Shown: positions 14,934 to 25,168, counted from the stretch's first letter. The stretch: 50,326 nucleotides of DNA from an uncultured Phocaeicola sp. (GCA_948566455.1 CAOYQO010000022.1:1-50326), one strand, 5' to 3'. Notes: generated from the letters alone by a model not told the origin. A program made the numbers and translations.

Positions 14934-17882
14934 ATGAAACATTTGTTTTTGTTGCTTACTCTGCTAAGCTTTTCATTAACGGCCTTAGCCCAGCAAAAAG
15001 TGACGGGTAAGGTGAAAGATTCTTCCGGCGAGCCTGTCATAGGAGCCAGTGTTGTTGTAAAAGGCAATAATACCATGGGAACCATTACCGATTTTGATGG
15101 AAACTTTATGTTGGATGTTCCGGCAAAGAGTGTGTTGGTTATTTCTTATATTGGCTATGTCACTCAGGAAGTCCCGACAGCAGGAAAGAATTCATTAGAG
15201 ATTGTTTTAAAGGAGGATACCAAAACCTTGGATGAAGTGGTGGTGATTGGTTACGGTACACAGCGTAAAGGTGATGTGACCAGTTCTGTAGCTAGTGTGA
15301 AAGCCGACAACTTTGTAAAAGGAGCCGTGAAAGATGTGGGACAGCTGATTCAAGGAAAAGTAGCCGGTCTGGCCATTACCAATCCTAACGGTGACCCGAC
15401 GGGAAGTACTCAGATACGTCTTCGTGGTACAAATACCATTGGTGGAGCTAATACAGCTCCTTTGGTATTGATTGACGGAATTCCGGGAGAACTCGGTACA
15501 GTGGCTCCCGAAGATGTGGAGAGCGTGGACGTGCTGAAGGATGGTTCTGCTGCCGCTATTTATGGTACGCGCGGTACGAATGGTGTGATTTTAATTACTA
15601 CCAAACAGGCTAAAGGAGTGGATATTAACCAGGTGGAGTATAATGGCTACGTCAGTACTTCTCTTATAGCCAAAAAGTTGGATATGCTGAATGCAGATGA
15701 GTTCCGTACCCTTTATCCTGACCAGGACCATGGGGCTGATACGGATTGGATTGATGAGATTAGCCGTACACCGGTTAGCCATGTTCATAACTTGTCATTG
15801 ATGGGTGGCAATTCAAAGACTAATTATATTGCCAACTTGAACTATGCCTCTCGTCAAGGGATCATGAAAAAATCGGATTTCGAAAGTTTTCAAGGACGTA
15901 TTGAGGTAACCCACCGTATGTTTGATGATAAGTTGAAGTTGAAATTCGGTTTGTTTGGTAAGAAAAACCAGATGGAATCTACAACTAGTGGGGGTAGTTT
16001 CAGAGGTTGGGTATATGGCCAGGCAACTCGTAGAAACCCGACTGATCCGGTAAGAAATGAGGATGGTACATGGAATGAGAATGTGAGCAAATTCGAATAC
16101 GAGAATCCGTTGGCTTTGTTGTATGAGGCTGAAGGAAATGTAAAAAAGACGCAGTTGCGTTACAATGGAAATATTGTTTATAATCCTATCAAAGATTTGA
16201 CTCTTTCTGCCGTATTCTCTTATATTCGTGACAATATGAACCGTGGCTACGGTGAAACTTTGAACCATATTTCTGCTTTGCGTGATGGATTGGCTGGTTG
16301 GTCTTCGGTAGGTGCTTATACCAAGATGGAGAAGTTGATGGAACTTACTGCACAATATAACAAAGAAATCGGTGCGCATAAATTTAGTGTCTTGGGTGGT
16401 TATAGCTACAATGAAACAGACTTTGAAGAGCTTTGGATTGATAACTATGGTTTTCAGGATGATTATTTTGGCGGATGGCATAATATTGGCATTGGTTCTG
16501 CTTTGAAAGACGGTAAAGCGAATATCGGCTCAAAGAAAACTCCTACAAATTTGATCGGTTTTTTTGGGCGGGCTACCTATTCGTTCAAGAATCGTTATTT
16601 GTTGATGGGAGCTCTTCGTTATGAAGGAGCCAGCCAGTTATGGGGTACTGATAATGCATGGGGGCTTTTCCCATCTATATCTGTAGGATGGAGAATTACC
16701 GAAGAAGCATTTATGAAGAATCAGAAGATATTTGATGATTTGAAACTTCGTGTGGGATATGGTGTGACGGGTTCACAGCCTAAAGATCCTTTCCTGGGGG
16801 TGGCTATGTTGAAATACGGCTCGTATGCTTTTGTAAATGGGAATTGGGTACAGACCATTGTTCCGGCATCCAATCCGAATCCTGATTTGAAATGGGAGGA
16901 AAAGAAAGAAACCAATATTGGTTTGGACTTCGTTTCATGGGGTGGCCGTTTGTCCGGTTCTATTGATTATTATAACCGTGATGTGGATGGCTTGATATAC
17001 GAATATGGAGTACCGACTCCTCCGAACTTGTATAATAAGACGATGGCCAATGGGGGTACAATGAGAAACCGTGGTGTGGAAGTGTTGGTAACTGTGGTTC
17101 CTGTTCAGAATAAAGATTTTGAATGGAGCACTACCGGAACATTCTCTTTGAACTCTAATAAGCTAATCAGTTTGTCTGGCAGCATCTTTAAGTCGGATTA
17201 TGACTATTTTAATACGGGTACTGTGGAATACTCCGGTCAGGTAGCCGATTCTCACAGAGTACAGGTAGGTGAAAGCATCGGTAATTTTTATGGCTTTAAA
17301 GTAGTAGATGTGGACAGTGAAGGTCGTTGGATCTACGAAGACAGGAATGGTGAGTTGGTGAACTATAAAGATTTTACTCATGCTCCCGAAGATAAGCATG
17401 TTATTGGTAACGGTCTTCCTAAATGGTATGCGGGATGGAACAATACTCTTCGTTATAAAAACTTCGACTTGAATGTGACGATGCGTGGCGCGTTTGGTTT
17501 CCAGATAATCAATGGTGGACGTATGAATTATGAGAATGTAAAAAACAGCCGTTTTGAAAATCGTTTGAAGTCTGTGAATGACTTGGTATTTGGCAAGCAT
17601 ACGTTGAGTCCGGAAGTAGAACCGGAATTCAATAGCTATTATGTAGAAGATGGTGACTACTGGAAGATTGACAATATCACTTTGGGATATAGCTTCGGTC
17701 AGGTAGGTAAATATATAAAGTCACTCCGTATTTATGGTTCGGTATTGAATGCTTTGACTATAACCGGATATAAAGGTATTGATCCGGAAGTATCAACAGA
17801 TGGTTTGACTCCGGGGTATGATACACGTGACAGATATCCGAGTGTGCGCTCATTTACTTTCGGCGTTAATGTGAAATTTTAA
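14934..17882 (+). CDS. SusC-family TonB-dependent outer-membrane glycan transporter
   Basis: This 982-residue transporter would import oligosaccharides across the outer membrane, using energy from TonB/ExbBD. The signal peptide is cleaved near LALAQQ. A carboxypeptidase-regulatory-like domain follows (about 22-95, GKVKDSSGEPVIGASVVVKG), then the TonB box region (TLDEVVVIGYG). The plug contains LKDGSAAAIYGTRGTNGVI, and the 22-strand barrel ends in the terminal aromatic (FGVNVKF). Length is normal for SusC, in contrast to the fragment at 819-1298. The paired susD starts 21 bases downstream. Substrate is inferred from neighbouring arabinofuranosidases and galactosidase. Confidence 0.97.
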   Translation: MKHLFLLLTLLSFSLTALAQQKVTGKVKDSSGEPVIGASVVVKGNNTMGTITDFDGNFMLDVPAKSVLVISYIGYVTQEVPTAGKNSLEIVLKEDTKTLDEVVVIGYGTQRKGDVTSSVASVKADNFVKGAVKDVGQLIQGKVAGLAITNPNGDPTGSTQIRLRGTNTIGGANTAPLVLIDGIPGELGTVAPEDVESVDVLKDGSAAAIYGTRGTNGVILITTKQAKGVDINQVEYNGYVSTSLIAKKLDMLNADEFRTLYPDQDHGADTDWIDEISRTPVSHVHNLSLMGGNSKTNYIANLNYASRQGIMKKSDFESFQGRIEVTHRMFDDKLKLKFGLFGKKNQMESTTSGGSFRGWVYGQATRRNPTDPVRNEDGTWNENVSKFEYENPLALLYEAEGNVKKTQLRYNGNIVYNPIKDLTLSAVFSYIRDNMNRGYGETLNHISALRDGLAGWSSVGAYTKMEKLMELTAQYNKEIGAHKFSVLGGYSYNETDFEELWIDNYGFQDDYFGGWHNIGIGSALKDGKANIGSKKTPTNLIGFFGRATYSFKNRYLLMGALRYEGASQLWGTDNAWGLFPSISVGWRITEEAFMKNQKIFDDLKLRVGYGVTGSQPKDPFLGVAMLKYGSYAFVNGNWVQTIVPASNPNPDLKWEEKKETNIGLDFVSWGGRLSGSIDYYNRDVDGLIYEYGVPTPPNLYNKTMANGGTMRNRGVEVLVTVVPVQNKDFEWSTTGTFSLNSNKLISLSGSIFKSDYDYFNTGTVEYSGQVADSHRVQVGESIGNFYGFKVVDVDSEGRWIYEDRNGELVNYKDFTHAPEDKHVIGNGLPKWYAGWNNTLRYKNFDLNVTMRGAFGFQIINGGRMNYENVKNSRFENRLKSVNDLVFGKHTLSPEVEPEFNSYYVEDGDYWKIDNITLGYSFGQVGKYIKSLRIYGSVLNALTITGYKGIDPEVSTDGLTPGYDTRDRYPSVRSFTFGVNVKF

Positions 17883-17903
17883 TGAACTAAAAAGGAATTG
17901 AAG

Positions 17904-19538
17904 ATGAAAACAAATATAAAATTATGGACAATGGGACTGATGACAGCCGCATTGTTGGGAAATACAGCTTGTACTGATTTACTGCATGAGAGCTATGGAC
18001 AGGTAGTGTCTGAGGATTACGTACCGAAAACGGAGGAAGATGTCAGTTATCTGGTAAATGCCGCTTATATACCTTGGCGTGAAACGTTGCTGCAATGGAA
18101 CGGAGTGGTTCGTGCACAGGAATTGTGTGCGGATCAAGATGTTCTTCCTGCCCGTGATGGTATTGGATGGGTAGACGGTTATATCTATAAAAGATGGCAT
18201 CAGCATACTTGGACTACCGAGGATGACGGTGTGCTTCAAGGATGGGAACGTACGTACAATGGTGTGAATACCTGTAACCGTATTTTATCTCAGATAGAAG
18301 AAGGTGTGATCAGTGTGGATGGAGAAACGAAAGAAAAGTTGATTGCCGAATTGAAAGTACTGAGGGCTTCATATTATTATATTTTGATTGATTTGTATGG
18401 TAATGTGCCCATTGTGACAGATTTTAAAGATACTTCTTTGCCGCAACAGTCTACTCGTAAAGAGGTCTTTGACTTTATTGTGAAAGAAATAACGGAGAAT
18501 ATGGATTTGTTGTCCGAAACGCCGAGAGGTTATTATTATGGACGTTTCAATAAGTGGGCGGCTCATACATTGCTGGCCAAAATGTATTTGAATGCTGAAG
18601 TTTGGTCGGGTACTGCTCAATGGCAGAAATGTATTGACGAGTGTGATATCGTGATTAATTATGCCGAGAAGTCCGGAGAATATGCATTGGAGAATAATCA
18701 GAAGGATGTTTTTGTAACGCATAATGAGAATTCTAAAGAAATTATCTTTGCATTGCCGTTTGATGAAATTTATGTGACAGGATGGAATGATTTTGATTTT
18801 CATATGTACACTTTAGCACCTGAGAATCAAGATACTTACCAATTGACTGCACGTCCTTGGGGAGGCGTGTGCGCAGTGCCTCAGTTTATTAATTCTTTTG
18901 ATGAGGATGATGCACGTTTAGAGGATAACTATATTCAAGGTCAGCAATATACCTATTCCGGTGAAATCTTGAAGCGTAGTATTGATGGAAAACCATTGAT
19001 TTATACGGTAGATGTCCCCTCTATTGATCAGTCGGATGTGGATGATGGGTTCCGTTGGGGTAAATTTGAATATGCCACCGGTATAACCAACCGTTTGAGC
19101 AATGACTGGCCGTTGTTACGATATGCGGATGTATTGATGATGAAAGCGGAGTCATTGATGCGTTTGGGCAAATCGGGAGCAGGTGCTTTGGTGACTCAGG
19201 TACGTGAACGCGCCTTCAAGAATGAACCTGAAAAAGCGCAAGTTACAGACGCGGAACTGATGGGAGGAAGTGTATATGATTATGGTCGGAGAGATAGTTA
19301 TAAGACAGAACATGATGGAGGAACGGATATTAAATATGGTCGTTTCCTTGATGAGCTTGGTTGGGAGTTTTGTCAGGAAGGACGCCGCCGTCAGGACATG
19401 ATTCGTTTTGGCATCTTCACTACAAAAGCTTGGTTCTCTCATGATAAGAGTGATGAAACCAAAAATCTGTATCCTATTCCAAATAAAGTATTGTTGACCA
19501 ATAGTAATCTGAAACAGAATCCGGGATATTCTAAATAG
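17904..19538 (+). CDS. SusD/RagB-family glycan-binding lipoprotein paired with SusC
   Basis: A 544-residue surface lipoprotein that forms the lid of the SusC transporter and captures the glycan. The ATG at 17904 is preferred over the TTG two codons upstream because of the purine-rich AAAGGAATTGAAG in front. The lipobox is GNTAC, with Cys near residue 22. SusD features include ILSQIEEGVI, LRASYYYILIDLYGNVPIVTD, a TPR-like AAHTLLAKMYLNAEVW segment and the closing NLKQNPGY. Trp-rich stretches (RWHQHTW) may belong to the binding surface. It follows susC by 21 bases and precedes the GH31 gene, as in a typical utilization operon. Confidence 0.95.
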   Translation: MKTNIKLWTMGLMTAALLGNTACTDLLHESYGQVVSEDYVPKTEEDVSYLVNAAYIPWRETLLQWNGVVRAQELCADQDVLPARDGIGWVDGYIYKRWHQHTWTTEDDGVLQGWERTYNGVNTCNRILSQIEEGVISVDGETKEKLIAELKVLRASYYYILIDLYGNVPIVTDFKDTSLPQQSTRKEVFDFIVKEITENMDLLSETPRGYYYGRFNKWAAHTLLAKMYLNAEVWSGTAQWQKCIDECDIVINYAEKSGEYALENNQKDVFVTHNENSKEIIFALPFDEIYVTGWNDFDFHMYTLAPENQDTYQLTARPWGGVCAVPQFINSFDEDDARLEDNYIQGQQYTYSGEILKRSIDGKPLIYTVDVPSIDQSDVDDGFRWGKFEYATGITNRLSNDWPLLRYADVLMMKAESLMRLGKSGAGALVTQVRERAFKNEPEKAQVTDAELMGGSVYDYGRRDSYKTEHDGGTDIKYGRFLDELGWEFCQEGRRRQDMIRFGIFTTKAWFSHDKSDETKNLYPIPNKVLLTNSNLKQNPGYSK

Positions 19539-19607
19539 TATTTATTGGATGTTTTTTTAAGGATGAAAAGGTTGTTTTTTCTTTTCTACATTAAATTAGA
19601 AAGAATT

Positions 19608-22067
19608 ATGAGTAAAAAGATTTCAATAAGTTTGTTGCTCCTCTGTCTGGGATTATTTTCCCAGGCACAGAGCTATCAGAAAATGCCGCAAGGAGTTAAG
19701 ACTACTGTACAAGGTATAGATGTTGAAGTGGCATTTTATTCTCCATCCATTGTCCGGGTTTATAAGACACCGGAGGGAAGTTCGTATGACAAGAAGAGCC
19801 TTGTAGTAATGAAAGAGCCTGAGGAGACCTTTGTGGAGTTTGCAATGAATAAAGAGTATATTCGTTTAAAGTCGGATGCATTACAGGTGGAGGTCAATTC
19901 ATCTACAGGTGGAATCAATTTCTATGATGCAACCGGAAGGGTGTTGTTAAAAGACAAGGATTATGGAACACAGTTCACCCCGTTTGATGATGCGGGTACT
20001 TTTTCTTACAATGTCCGGCAGGCTTTTTTATTAGATAAGGATGAAGTGATTTATGGATTGGGGCAACAACAGACTGGAAAAGTGAATCAGCGCAATCAAA
20101 AACTTTTTCTTCGTAACAAGAATATGAGTATCTGTATTCCTTTTATTCATTCAGTGAAAGGTTACGGACTTTATTGGGATAATTATTCTCCGACTACCTT
20201 TACGGACAATCCGCAAGAAATGTCATTCGATTCTGAAGTGGGCGATTGTGCCGACTATTATTTCATTTATGGTAGCAATGCGGACGGCGTGATAGCCGGA
20301 GTCCGTGATTTGACCGGGCAGGCTCCTCTTTATCCGCTGTGGACACTTGGATTCTGGCAGTGCCGCGAGCGTTATAAGAGTCCGGATGAACTGTGCGAAG
20401 TGGTTGATGAATACCGTGATCGGAAAGTTCCTTTGGATGGAATCATTCAGGATTGGCAGTATTGGGGATGTGATTCTAACTGGAACTCCATGAAGTTCCA
20501 GAATCCTCGCTATATTAATAAGATGGGCGACAAAGAATACATGAAATATCTTCCGAATGGTGAGAATCCGGATGCACGTTATGGTACTCCAAGAATAAAA
20601 AGCCCTCAAGAAATGATTGACTATATACACAAGCGGAATGCGCATATCATGATTTCTGTATGGGCCTCTTTTGGTCCGTGGACAGAGATGTATCATAAGA
20701 TGGACAGTCTGAATGCTTTGCTTCATTTTGAGACTTGGCCGCCTAAAGCCGGAGTGAAACCTTACGATCCGTTCAATCCTGTAGCAAGAAGTATTTATTG
20801 GAATGAAATGAAAAAGAATATCTTTGATCTAGGTATGGACGGCTGGTGGTTGGATTCTACCGAACCCGATCATCTGGAGATTCAAGATAAAGATTTTGAT
20901 ACAAAAACTTATTTAGGTTCTTTCCGAAGAGTTCACAATGCTTTTCCTTTGATGTCCAATAAAGGTGTTTATGAGCACCAGCGTGCTACCACTTCCGACA
21001 AGCGGGTATTCTTACTTACCCGTTCTTCATTCTTGGGACAGCAGCGTTATGCTTCACATTCATGGAGTGGAGATGTCGTTTCTACTTGGGAAGTGATGCG
21101 CAAGCAACTGGCAGCTGGCCTGAATTATTCTTTGTGTGGTATTCCTTACTGGAACACTGACTTGGGAGGATTTTTTGCTTGGAAATATAATAATGATGTT
21201 AATAATATTGCTTATCATGAGTTACACGTCCGTTGGTATCAGTGGGGAGCTTTCCAACCTATCATGCGTTCTCATAATTCCAGTCCTGTTGCTGTAGAGA
21301 TCTATCAGTTCGGCGATAAAGGTGATTGGGCTTATGATGCATTGGAGAAATATACCCATTTGCGTTATCGCTTATTACCTTATTTATATAGTACTACTTG
21401 GGAAGTAACAAATAAGGCAGGCAGCATTATTCGTCCTTTGGTGATGGATTTTCCGAAAGACAAGAAAGTACTTGATATGGATACGGAGTATATGTTCGGA
21501 CGTAGTTTTTTAGTACGTCCGGTAACTGATTCTCTCTATACATGGCAGGATAAAAAACAGAATGGTTATCAGAAAAATATGCGGAAAATAGAGAAAACGG
21601 ATGTATATTTGCCTGAGGGAAGTAACTGGTTTGATTTCTGGACTGGGGCAAAGTTGGCTGGTGGCCAAACCATACAGCGTGAAGTACCTATTGATATCAT
21701 GCCTGTTTATATCCGTGCCGGTTCTATAATTCCTTGGGGGCCTGCGGTGCAGTATGCCACAGAAAAAAGTTGGGATGACCTGGAGATTCGTGTTTATCCG
21801 GGTGCTAATGCAACTTTTATTCTTTATGAGGATGAGAACGATAATTACAATTATGAAAAGGGAGTTTATTCTACTATCACTTTCCGTTGGGATGATAGTA
21901 ACCGTACTTTGCACATCAGCGACCGTGAAGGAAGATATCCCGGAATGTTGGAAAAGAGGAAGTTCAAAGTAGTTCTCGTAAATCATAGATCAGGAGAAGG
22001 CGATAAACCATTGAAGGGAGGAAAGATGGTGAATTATACCGGTACGGCAATTGAGGTGAAACTTTAG
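19608..22067 (+). CDS. GH31 alpha-glycosidase (alpha-glucosidase or alpha-xylosidase type), secreted
   Basis: This 819-residue enzyme would cleave terminal alpha-linked glucose, xylose or galactose. The ATG at 19608 starts the signal peptide (cleaved near FSQAQ); a longer reading from 19545 has no signal. A GH31 N-terminal beta domain (GLGQQQTGKVNQRNQ) precedes the barrel. The nucleophile is Asp416 in GWWLDSTEPD and the acid/base Asp489 in HSWSGDV. C-terminal beta domains (NWFDFWTGAKLAGG, IPVYIRAGSIIPWGP-like) and a DUF5110-like end are present. The PA14 insert of some xyloglucan alpha-xylosidases is missing. The specific sugar cannot be settled from sequence. It is the third gene of the susC operon. 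Confidence 0.92.
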   Translation: MSKKISISLLLLCLGLFSQAQSYQKMPQGVKTTVQGIDVEVAFYSPSIVRVYKTPEGSSYDKKSLVVMKEPEETFVEFAMNKEYIRLKSDALQVEVNSSTGGINFYDATGRVLLKDKDYGTQFTPFDDAGTFSYNVRQAFLLDKDEVIYGLGQQQTGKVNQRNQKLFLRNKNMSICIPFIHSVKGYGLYWDNYSPTTFTDNPQEMSFDSEVGDCADYYFIYGSNADGVIAGVRDLTGQAPLYPLWTLGFWQCRERYKSPDELCEVVDEYRDRKVPLDGIIQDWQYWGCDSNWNSMKFQNPRYINKMGDKEYMKYLPNGENPDARYGTPRIKSPQEMIDYIHKRNAHIMISVWASFGPWTEMYHKMDSLNALLHFETWPPKAGVKPYDPFNPVARSIYWNEMKKNIFDLGMDGWWLDSTEPDHLEIQDKDFDTKTYLGSFRRVHNAFPLMSNKGVYEHQRATTSDKRVFLLTRSSFLGQQRYASHSWSGDVVSTWEVMRKQLAAGLNYSLCGIPYWNTDLGGFFAWKYNNDVNNIAYHELHVRWYQWGAFQPIMRSHNSSPVAVEIYQFGDKGDWAYDALEKYTHLRYRLLPYLYSTTWEVTNKAGSIIRPLVMDFPKDKKVLDMDTEYMFGRSFLVRPVTDSLYTWQDKKQNGYQKNMRKIEKTDVYLPEGSNWFDFWTGAKLAGGQTIQREVPIDIMPVYIRAGSIIPWGPAVQYATEKSWDDLEIRVYPGANATFILYEDENDNYNYEKGVYSTITFRWDDSNRTLHISDREGRYPGMLEKRKFKVVLVNHRSGEGDKPLKGGKMVNYTGTAIEVKL

Positions 22068-22120
22068 AATGTTCATATTGAATATCCAGCAGAATAAATA
22101 AAGAAACGATAAAATACATT

Positions 22121-24472
22121 ATGAATTTACTTAAAACCATTTTATCCACTTCCGTTTTTGCTATAGCTTCTGTAGCTTTGCATGCTCAGCTACCCGCAAA
22201 AGTAGAAAGTTTTCCAGTCAGGGATGTGCGGCTCACCGCCAGCCCTTTCAAACACGCAGAGGATATGGATATCCGTTATCTGCTGGGAATAGACCCCGAC
22301 CGTCTGTTAGCTCCTTATTTGAAGGAAGCTGGTCTTTCTCCTAAAGCTGAAAATTATACCAATTGGGAAAATACAGGGCTGGACGGTCATATTGGCGGAC
22401 ATTATTTATCGGCCCTTTCCTATATGTATGCCGCTACGGGAAATAAGGAGATCAAGGCGCGTCTGGATTATATGATAAGTGAACTGAAACGCTGCCAGGA
22501 TGCCGCCGGTGACGGTTATCTGTGTGGAGTTCCAAACGGGCGCAAAATGTGGAAAGAAATAGAGGAAGGAAACATTCGCGCGTCCGGTTTCGGATTGAAC
22601 GACCGCTGGGTTCCTCTTTACAATATTCATAAAATATATGCCGGCCTTCGTGATGCAACTCTTCAGACCGATAGCCGGGAGGCAAAGGAAATGTTGGTGA
22701 AACTCACGGACTGGATGATTCGTCTGGTATCCAAGTTGAGCGATGAACAGATACAGGATATGCTGCGCAGCGAACATGGAGGGCTGAACGAAACATTTGC
22801 CGATGTGGCCGCTATCACCGGCGACAAACGCTACTTGAAACTGGCTCACCAATTTTCTCATCACACCGTGTTGCAGCTTTTGTTGAGACAGGAGGATAAA
22901 CTGACTGGTATGCACGCCAATACCCAAATACCGAAAGTGATAGGTTTCAAACGTATTGCCGATTTGGAAGGCAACCGGGACTGGAGCGAGGCCGCCCGCT
23001 ATTTCTGGGAGACAGTGGTAAACCATCGAAGCATCACCATCGGAGGTAACAGTGTGCGTGAGCATTTTCATCCGGCTGATGATTTCAGCAGTATGCTCAC
23101 CAGCGAGCAGGGGCCTGAGACTTGTAACACCTACAATATGCTCCGCCTTACAAAAATGCTGTATGAAACGAGTGCGGACGTTCATTTTATGGATTATTAC
23201 GAACGGGCGCTTTATAACCATATCCTTTCCACGCAAGATCCTGTGCAAGGCGGATTTGTTTATTTTACCCCGATGCGTGCCGGTCATTACAGGGTCTATT
23301 CGCAGCCTCAGACCAGTTTCTGGTGTTGTGTGGGATCGGGGATGGAAAATCATGCCCGTTATGGTGAAATGATTTATGGACACAAGGATAATAATCTGTA
23401 TGTCAATCTTTTCATTCCGTCTACCTTGCGCTGGGGAGATACCCAAATTGAGCAACAGACGGCTTTTCCCGATGAGGAGGGGAGTACTCTTGTTATTTCT
23501 CCGGAAAAGGGAAAGAAAGAATTTACCCTTCTTTTCCGTATTCCCGAATGGACGAAGCCGGAAGCATTACGCTTGTCTGTTAATGGTAAACGGCAGAACG
23601 TAACGGTCAAAGAGGGATATGTTAGCCTGAACCGTACTTGGTCAAAAGGTGACAAAGTAAGGCTGGAACTGCCGATGCATTTGCGTGCCATTGCACTGCC
23701 GGATGGTTCTGCCAACTATTCCATCTTATACGGACCGATTGTGCTGGCCGCCCGGTTGGGCAAGCAAAATCAGGATGGCATGTTTGCCGATGACAGTCGT
23801 GGCGGACACATTGCTGCCGGACCGCGTCTGCCTTTACAAACGATGCCTGTCATTGTGGGGGATAAGAACAATCTTCTTTCTCATCTGAAAAAAGTGGAAG
23901 GTAAGCCGTTGACATTTACATTGTCCGGAGTTTATCCCGAACGCTATGAGGGTATGACTGTGGAACCGTTTTTCCGTTTATACGAGTGCCGGTATATGGT
24001 CTATTGGCCTGTGCTGTCCGTACAGGAGTTGCAGGCAAGGCAGGAACAGTTGGCAAAAGAGGAAAAGGAGCGTGCCGCATTGGATGGTATGACCGCCGAT
24101 AAAGTGATTTGTGGGGAACAACAACCGGAAAGCGACCATTTCATCCGGATGGAGAATTCCCGTACGGGGGATGATGAAGGGGTTCACTGGCGTGAGGCGG
24201 CCGGTTGGTTCAGTTATCGTATGAAGACGAACGGAAAGCAGGTCAATAAAGTGCGTATCCGGTTCCGTTCTGAGATTCGTAAGGATGCAAAAGTATGGAT
24301 AAACGGGCAGGAAGTAGGACGATTGGCTGGTAAACCGGCTTCGGATGTATCGGTGGGGATATTTGATGTACCTGCATCTATGCAATCCAATGAGCAACTG
24401 GAGATAAAGATCGGTAAAGGAAATAAGAAAGTGACTCCGCATATTTATGAGGTGCGGCTGGTGGCTGAATGA
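22121..24472 (+). CDS. DUF1680-family (GH127/GH146) beta-L-arabinofuranosidase
   Basis: This 783-residue enzyme would remove beta-L-arabinofuranose, the linkage found on plant extensins and some pectic and arabinan ends. A signal peptide (cleaved near LHAQ) leads into the (alpha/alpha)6 barrel. The zinc and catalytic set is visible: Glu333 and Cys335 in GPETCNTY, and Cys402-Cys403 in FWCCVGSG. By analogy with characterised GH127, one of this pair is the nucleophile. Early motifs (NYTNWENTGLDGHIGGHY) resemble the Bacteroides GH146 branch more than GH127, so the family number is left open. A C-terminal beta module follows about residue 650 (VHWREAAGWFSYRM). It is the final gene of the operon, ended by a strong hairpin. 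Confidence 0.92.
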   Translation: MNLLKTILSTSVFAIASVALHAQLPAKVESFPVRDVRLTASPFKHAEDMDIRYLLGIDPDRLLAPYLKEAGLSPKAENYTNWENTGLDGHIGGHYLSALSYMYAATGNKEIKARLDYMISELKRCQDAAGDGYLCGVPNGRKMWKEIEEGNIRASGFGLNDRWVPLYNIHKIYAGLRDATLQTDSREAKEMLVKLTDWMIRLVSKLSDEQIQDMLRSEHGGLNETFADVAAITGDKRYLKLAHQFSHHTVLQLLLRQEDKLTGMHANTQIPKVIGFKRIADLEGNRDWSEAARYFWETVVNHRSITIGGNSVREHFHPADDFSSMLTSEQGPETCNTYNMLRLTKMLYETSADVHFMDYYERALYNHILSTQDPVQGGFVYFTPMRAGHYRVYSQPQTSFWCCVGSGMENHARYGEMIYGHKDNNLYVNLFIPSTLRWGDTQIEQQTAFPDEEGSTLVISPEKGKKEFTLLFRIPEWTKPEALRLSVNGKRQNVTVKEGYVSLNRTWSKGDKVRLELPMHLRAIALPDGSANYSILYGPIVLAARLGKQNQDGMFADDSRGGHIAAGPRLPLQTMPVIVGDKNNLLSHLKKVEGKPLTFTLSGVYPERYEGMTVEPFFRLYECRYMVYWPVLSVQELQARQEQLAKEEKERAALDGMTADKVICGEQQPESDHFIRMENSRTGDDEGVHWREAAGWFSYRMKTNGKQVNKVRIRFRSEIRKDAKVWINGQEVGRLAGKPASDVSVGIFDVPASMQSNEQLEIKIGKGNKKVTPHIYEVRLVAE

Positions 24473-24485
24473 TGATAGATATACA

Positions 24486-24525
24486 AACCGGTCATGCCTC
24501 AGTTGGCATGACCGGTTCGTCTTTT
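24486..24525 (+). terminator. Strong rho-independent terminator of the susC operon
   Basis: AACCGGTCATGCC (24486-24498) and its exact complement (24505-24517) form a 13-base stem with a 6-base loop. CGTCTTTT follows. The end of the convergent toxin gene touches the T-tract. Confidence 0.92.
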
Positions 24526-24866
24526 CAGATAATTCCGTTGTCTTTCAAGACCGCTTGTAACTCTTTATCAGTGATATTCTCACGCTCTGATTTATCATAA
24601 ATGAAATGTAAGCCAATCTCTTTTTCTTCTTTGGATAGAGTGGCGATGAGAGTGATCACTCTTGCTCCGCCTCTTTTCCCTTTTCCTTTTGATGCTATAC
24701 TCATGCGTACTTTGTGTAGGCCATTGCCTAAATCAGTACCCATGTCAGGGTTCTGCATGAGTTCTGCGGCTAAAATTGTCAAGTCTTGCTTCAATGATTT
24801 ATATCGCTTGGAAAGTTTCTTAACTTCTTTTTCGAAGTGGCGATATACTTTGATTTTATAGTTCAT
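24525..24866 (-). CDS. RelE/HigB-like type II toxin (mRNA interferase family)
   Basis: This 113-residue basic protein resembles RelE/ParE-superfamily toxins, which usually cut mRNA in the ribosome. It opens with the family-typical YRHFEKEVKKLSKRYKSL helix. A glycine/lysine-rich loop follows (ASKGKGKRGGARVITL) before the final strands (GLHFIYDKSE). The start overlaps the end of the antitoxin gene by 11 bases, as in translationally coupled pairs where the antitoxin comes first. The stop codon lies at the T-tract of the convergent utilization-operon terminator. Activity is inferred; the catalytic residues of RelE toxins are poorly conserved and cannot be confirmed by eye. Confidence 0.8.
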   Translation of the reverse strand: MNYKIKVYRHFEKEVKKLSKRYKSLKQDLTILAAELMQNPDMGTDLGNGLHKVRMSIASKGKGKRGGARVITLIATLSKEEKEIGLHFIYDKSERENITDKELQAVLKDNGII

Positions 24867-25131
24867 TGAGCAATTCTTCTATGGGACGGCCTTTCAGCTT
24901 TCCTTCACGCATCAGTTTGATGTCTTTGCAAGCCTCGGACAGCCCGTCCATTATTTCACTTTTGGTCATGTAGGGTTCTTCATCCTCTGCCACCATGGTA
25001 GAAACAGATTCCATTTCCTTTTTAGCATGAACAAGAGTCTTCCTTACAGACTCCAACACCTTTACATTCTTGATGTCCAAGATTTCCCGAATCAGTTCGT
25101 TTTGTATTGATTCCAATGTGATTGTACTCAT
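24856..25131 (-). CDS. Antitoxin partner of the RelE-like toxin
   Basis: A 91-residue acidic protein that would bind and neutralise the toxin encoded immediately downstream. Helical segments (ESIQNELIREILDIKN, KVLESVRKTLVHAKKEME) form the likely dimer or DNA-binding part. The acidic, proline- and lysine-rich tail (EDEEPYMTKSEIMDGLSEA to the GRPIEELL end) fits a toxin-wrapping segment. A clear AAGGAG Shine-Dalgarno stands before the start, unusual for this genome. The gene order antitoxin-toxin and the 11-base overlap support the pair. Confidence 0.78.
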   Translation of the reverse strand: MSTITLESIQNELIREILDIKNVKVLESVRKTLVHAKKEMESVSTMVAEDEEPYMTKSEIMDGLSEACKDIKLMREGKLKGRPIEELLNEL

Positions 25132-25168
25132 GACGTTCTCCTTTCTTCTTATTATTTATCTCGTATGG

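Noticed and set aside
22406..23455. A 349-codon minus-strand frame in the DUF1680 gene
   Set aside because: Antisense shadow; the plus strand carries the catalytic Glu/Cys set and full-length family homology.
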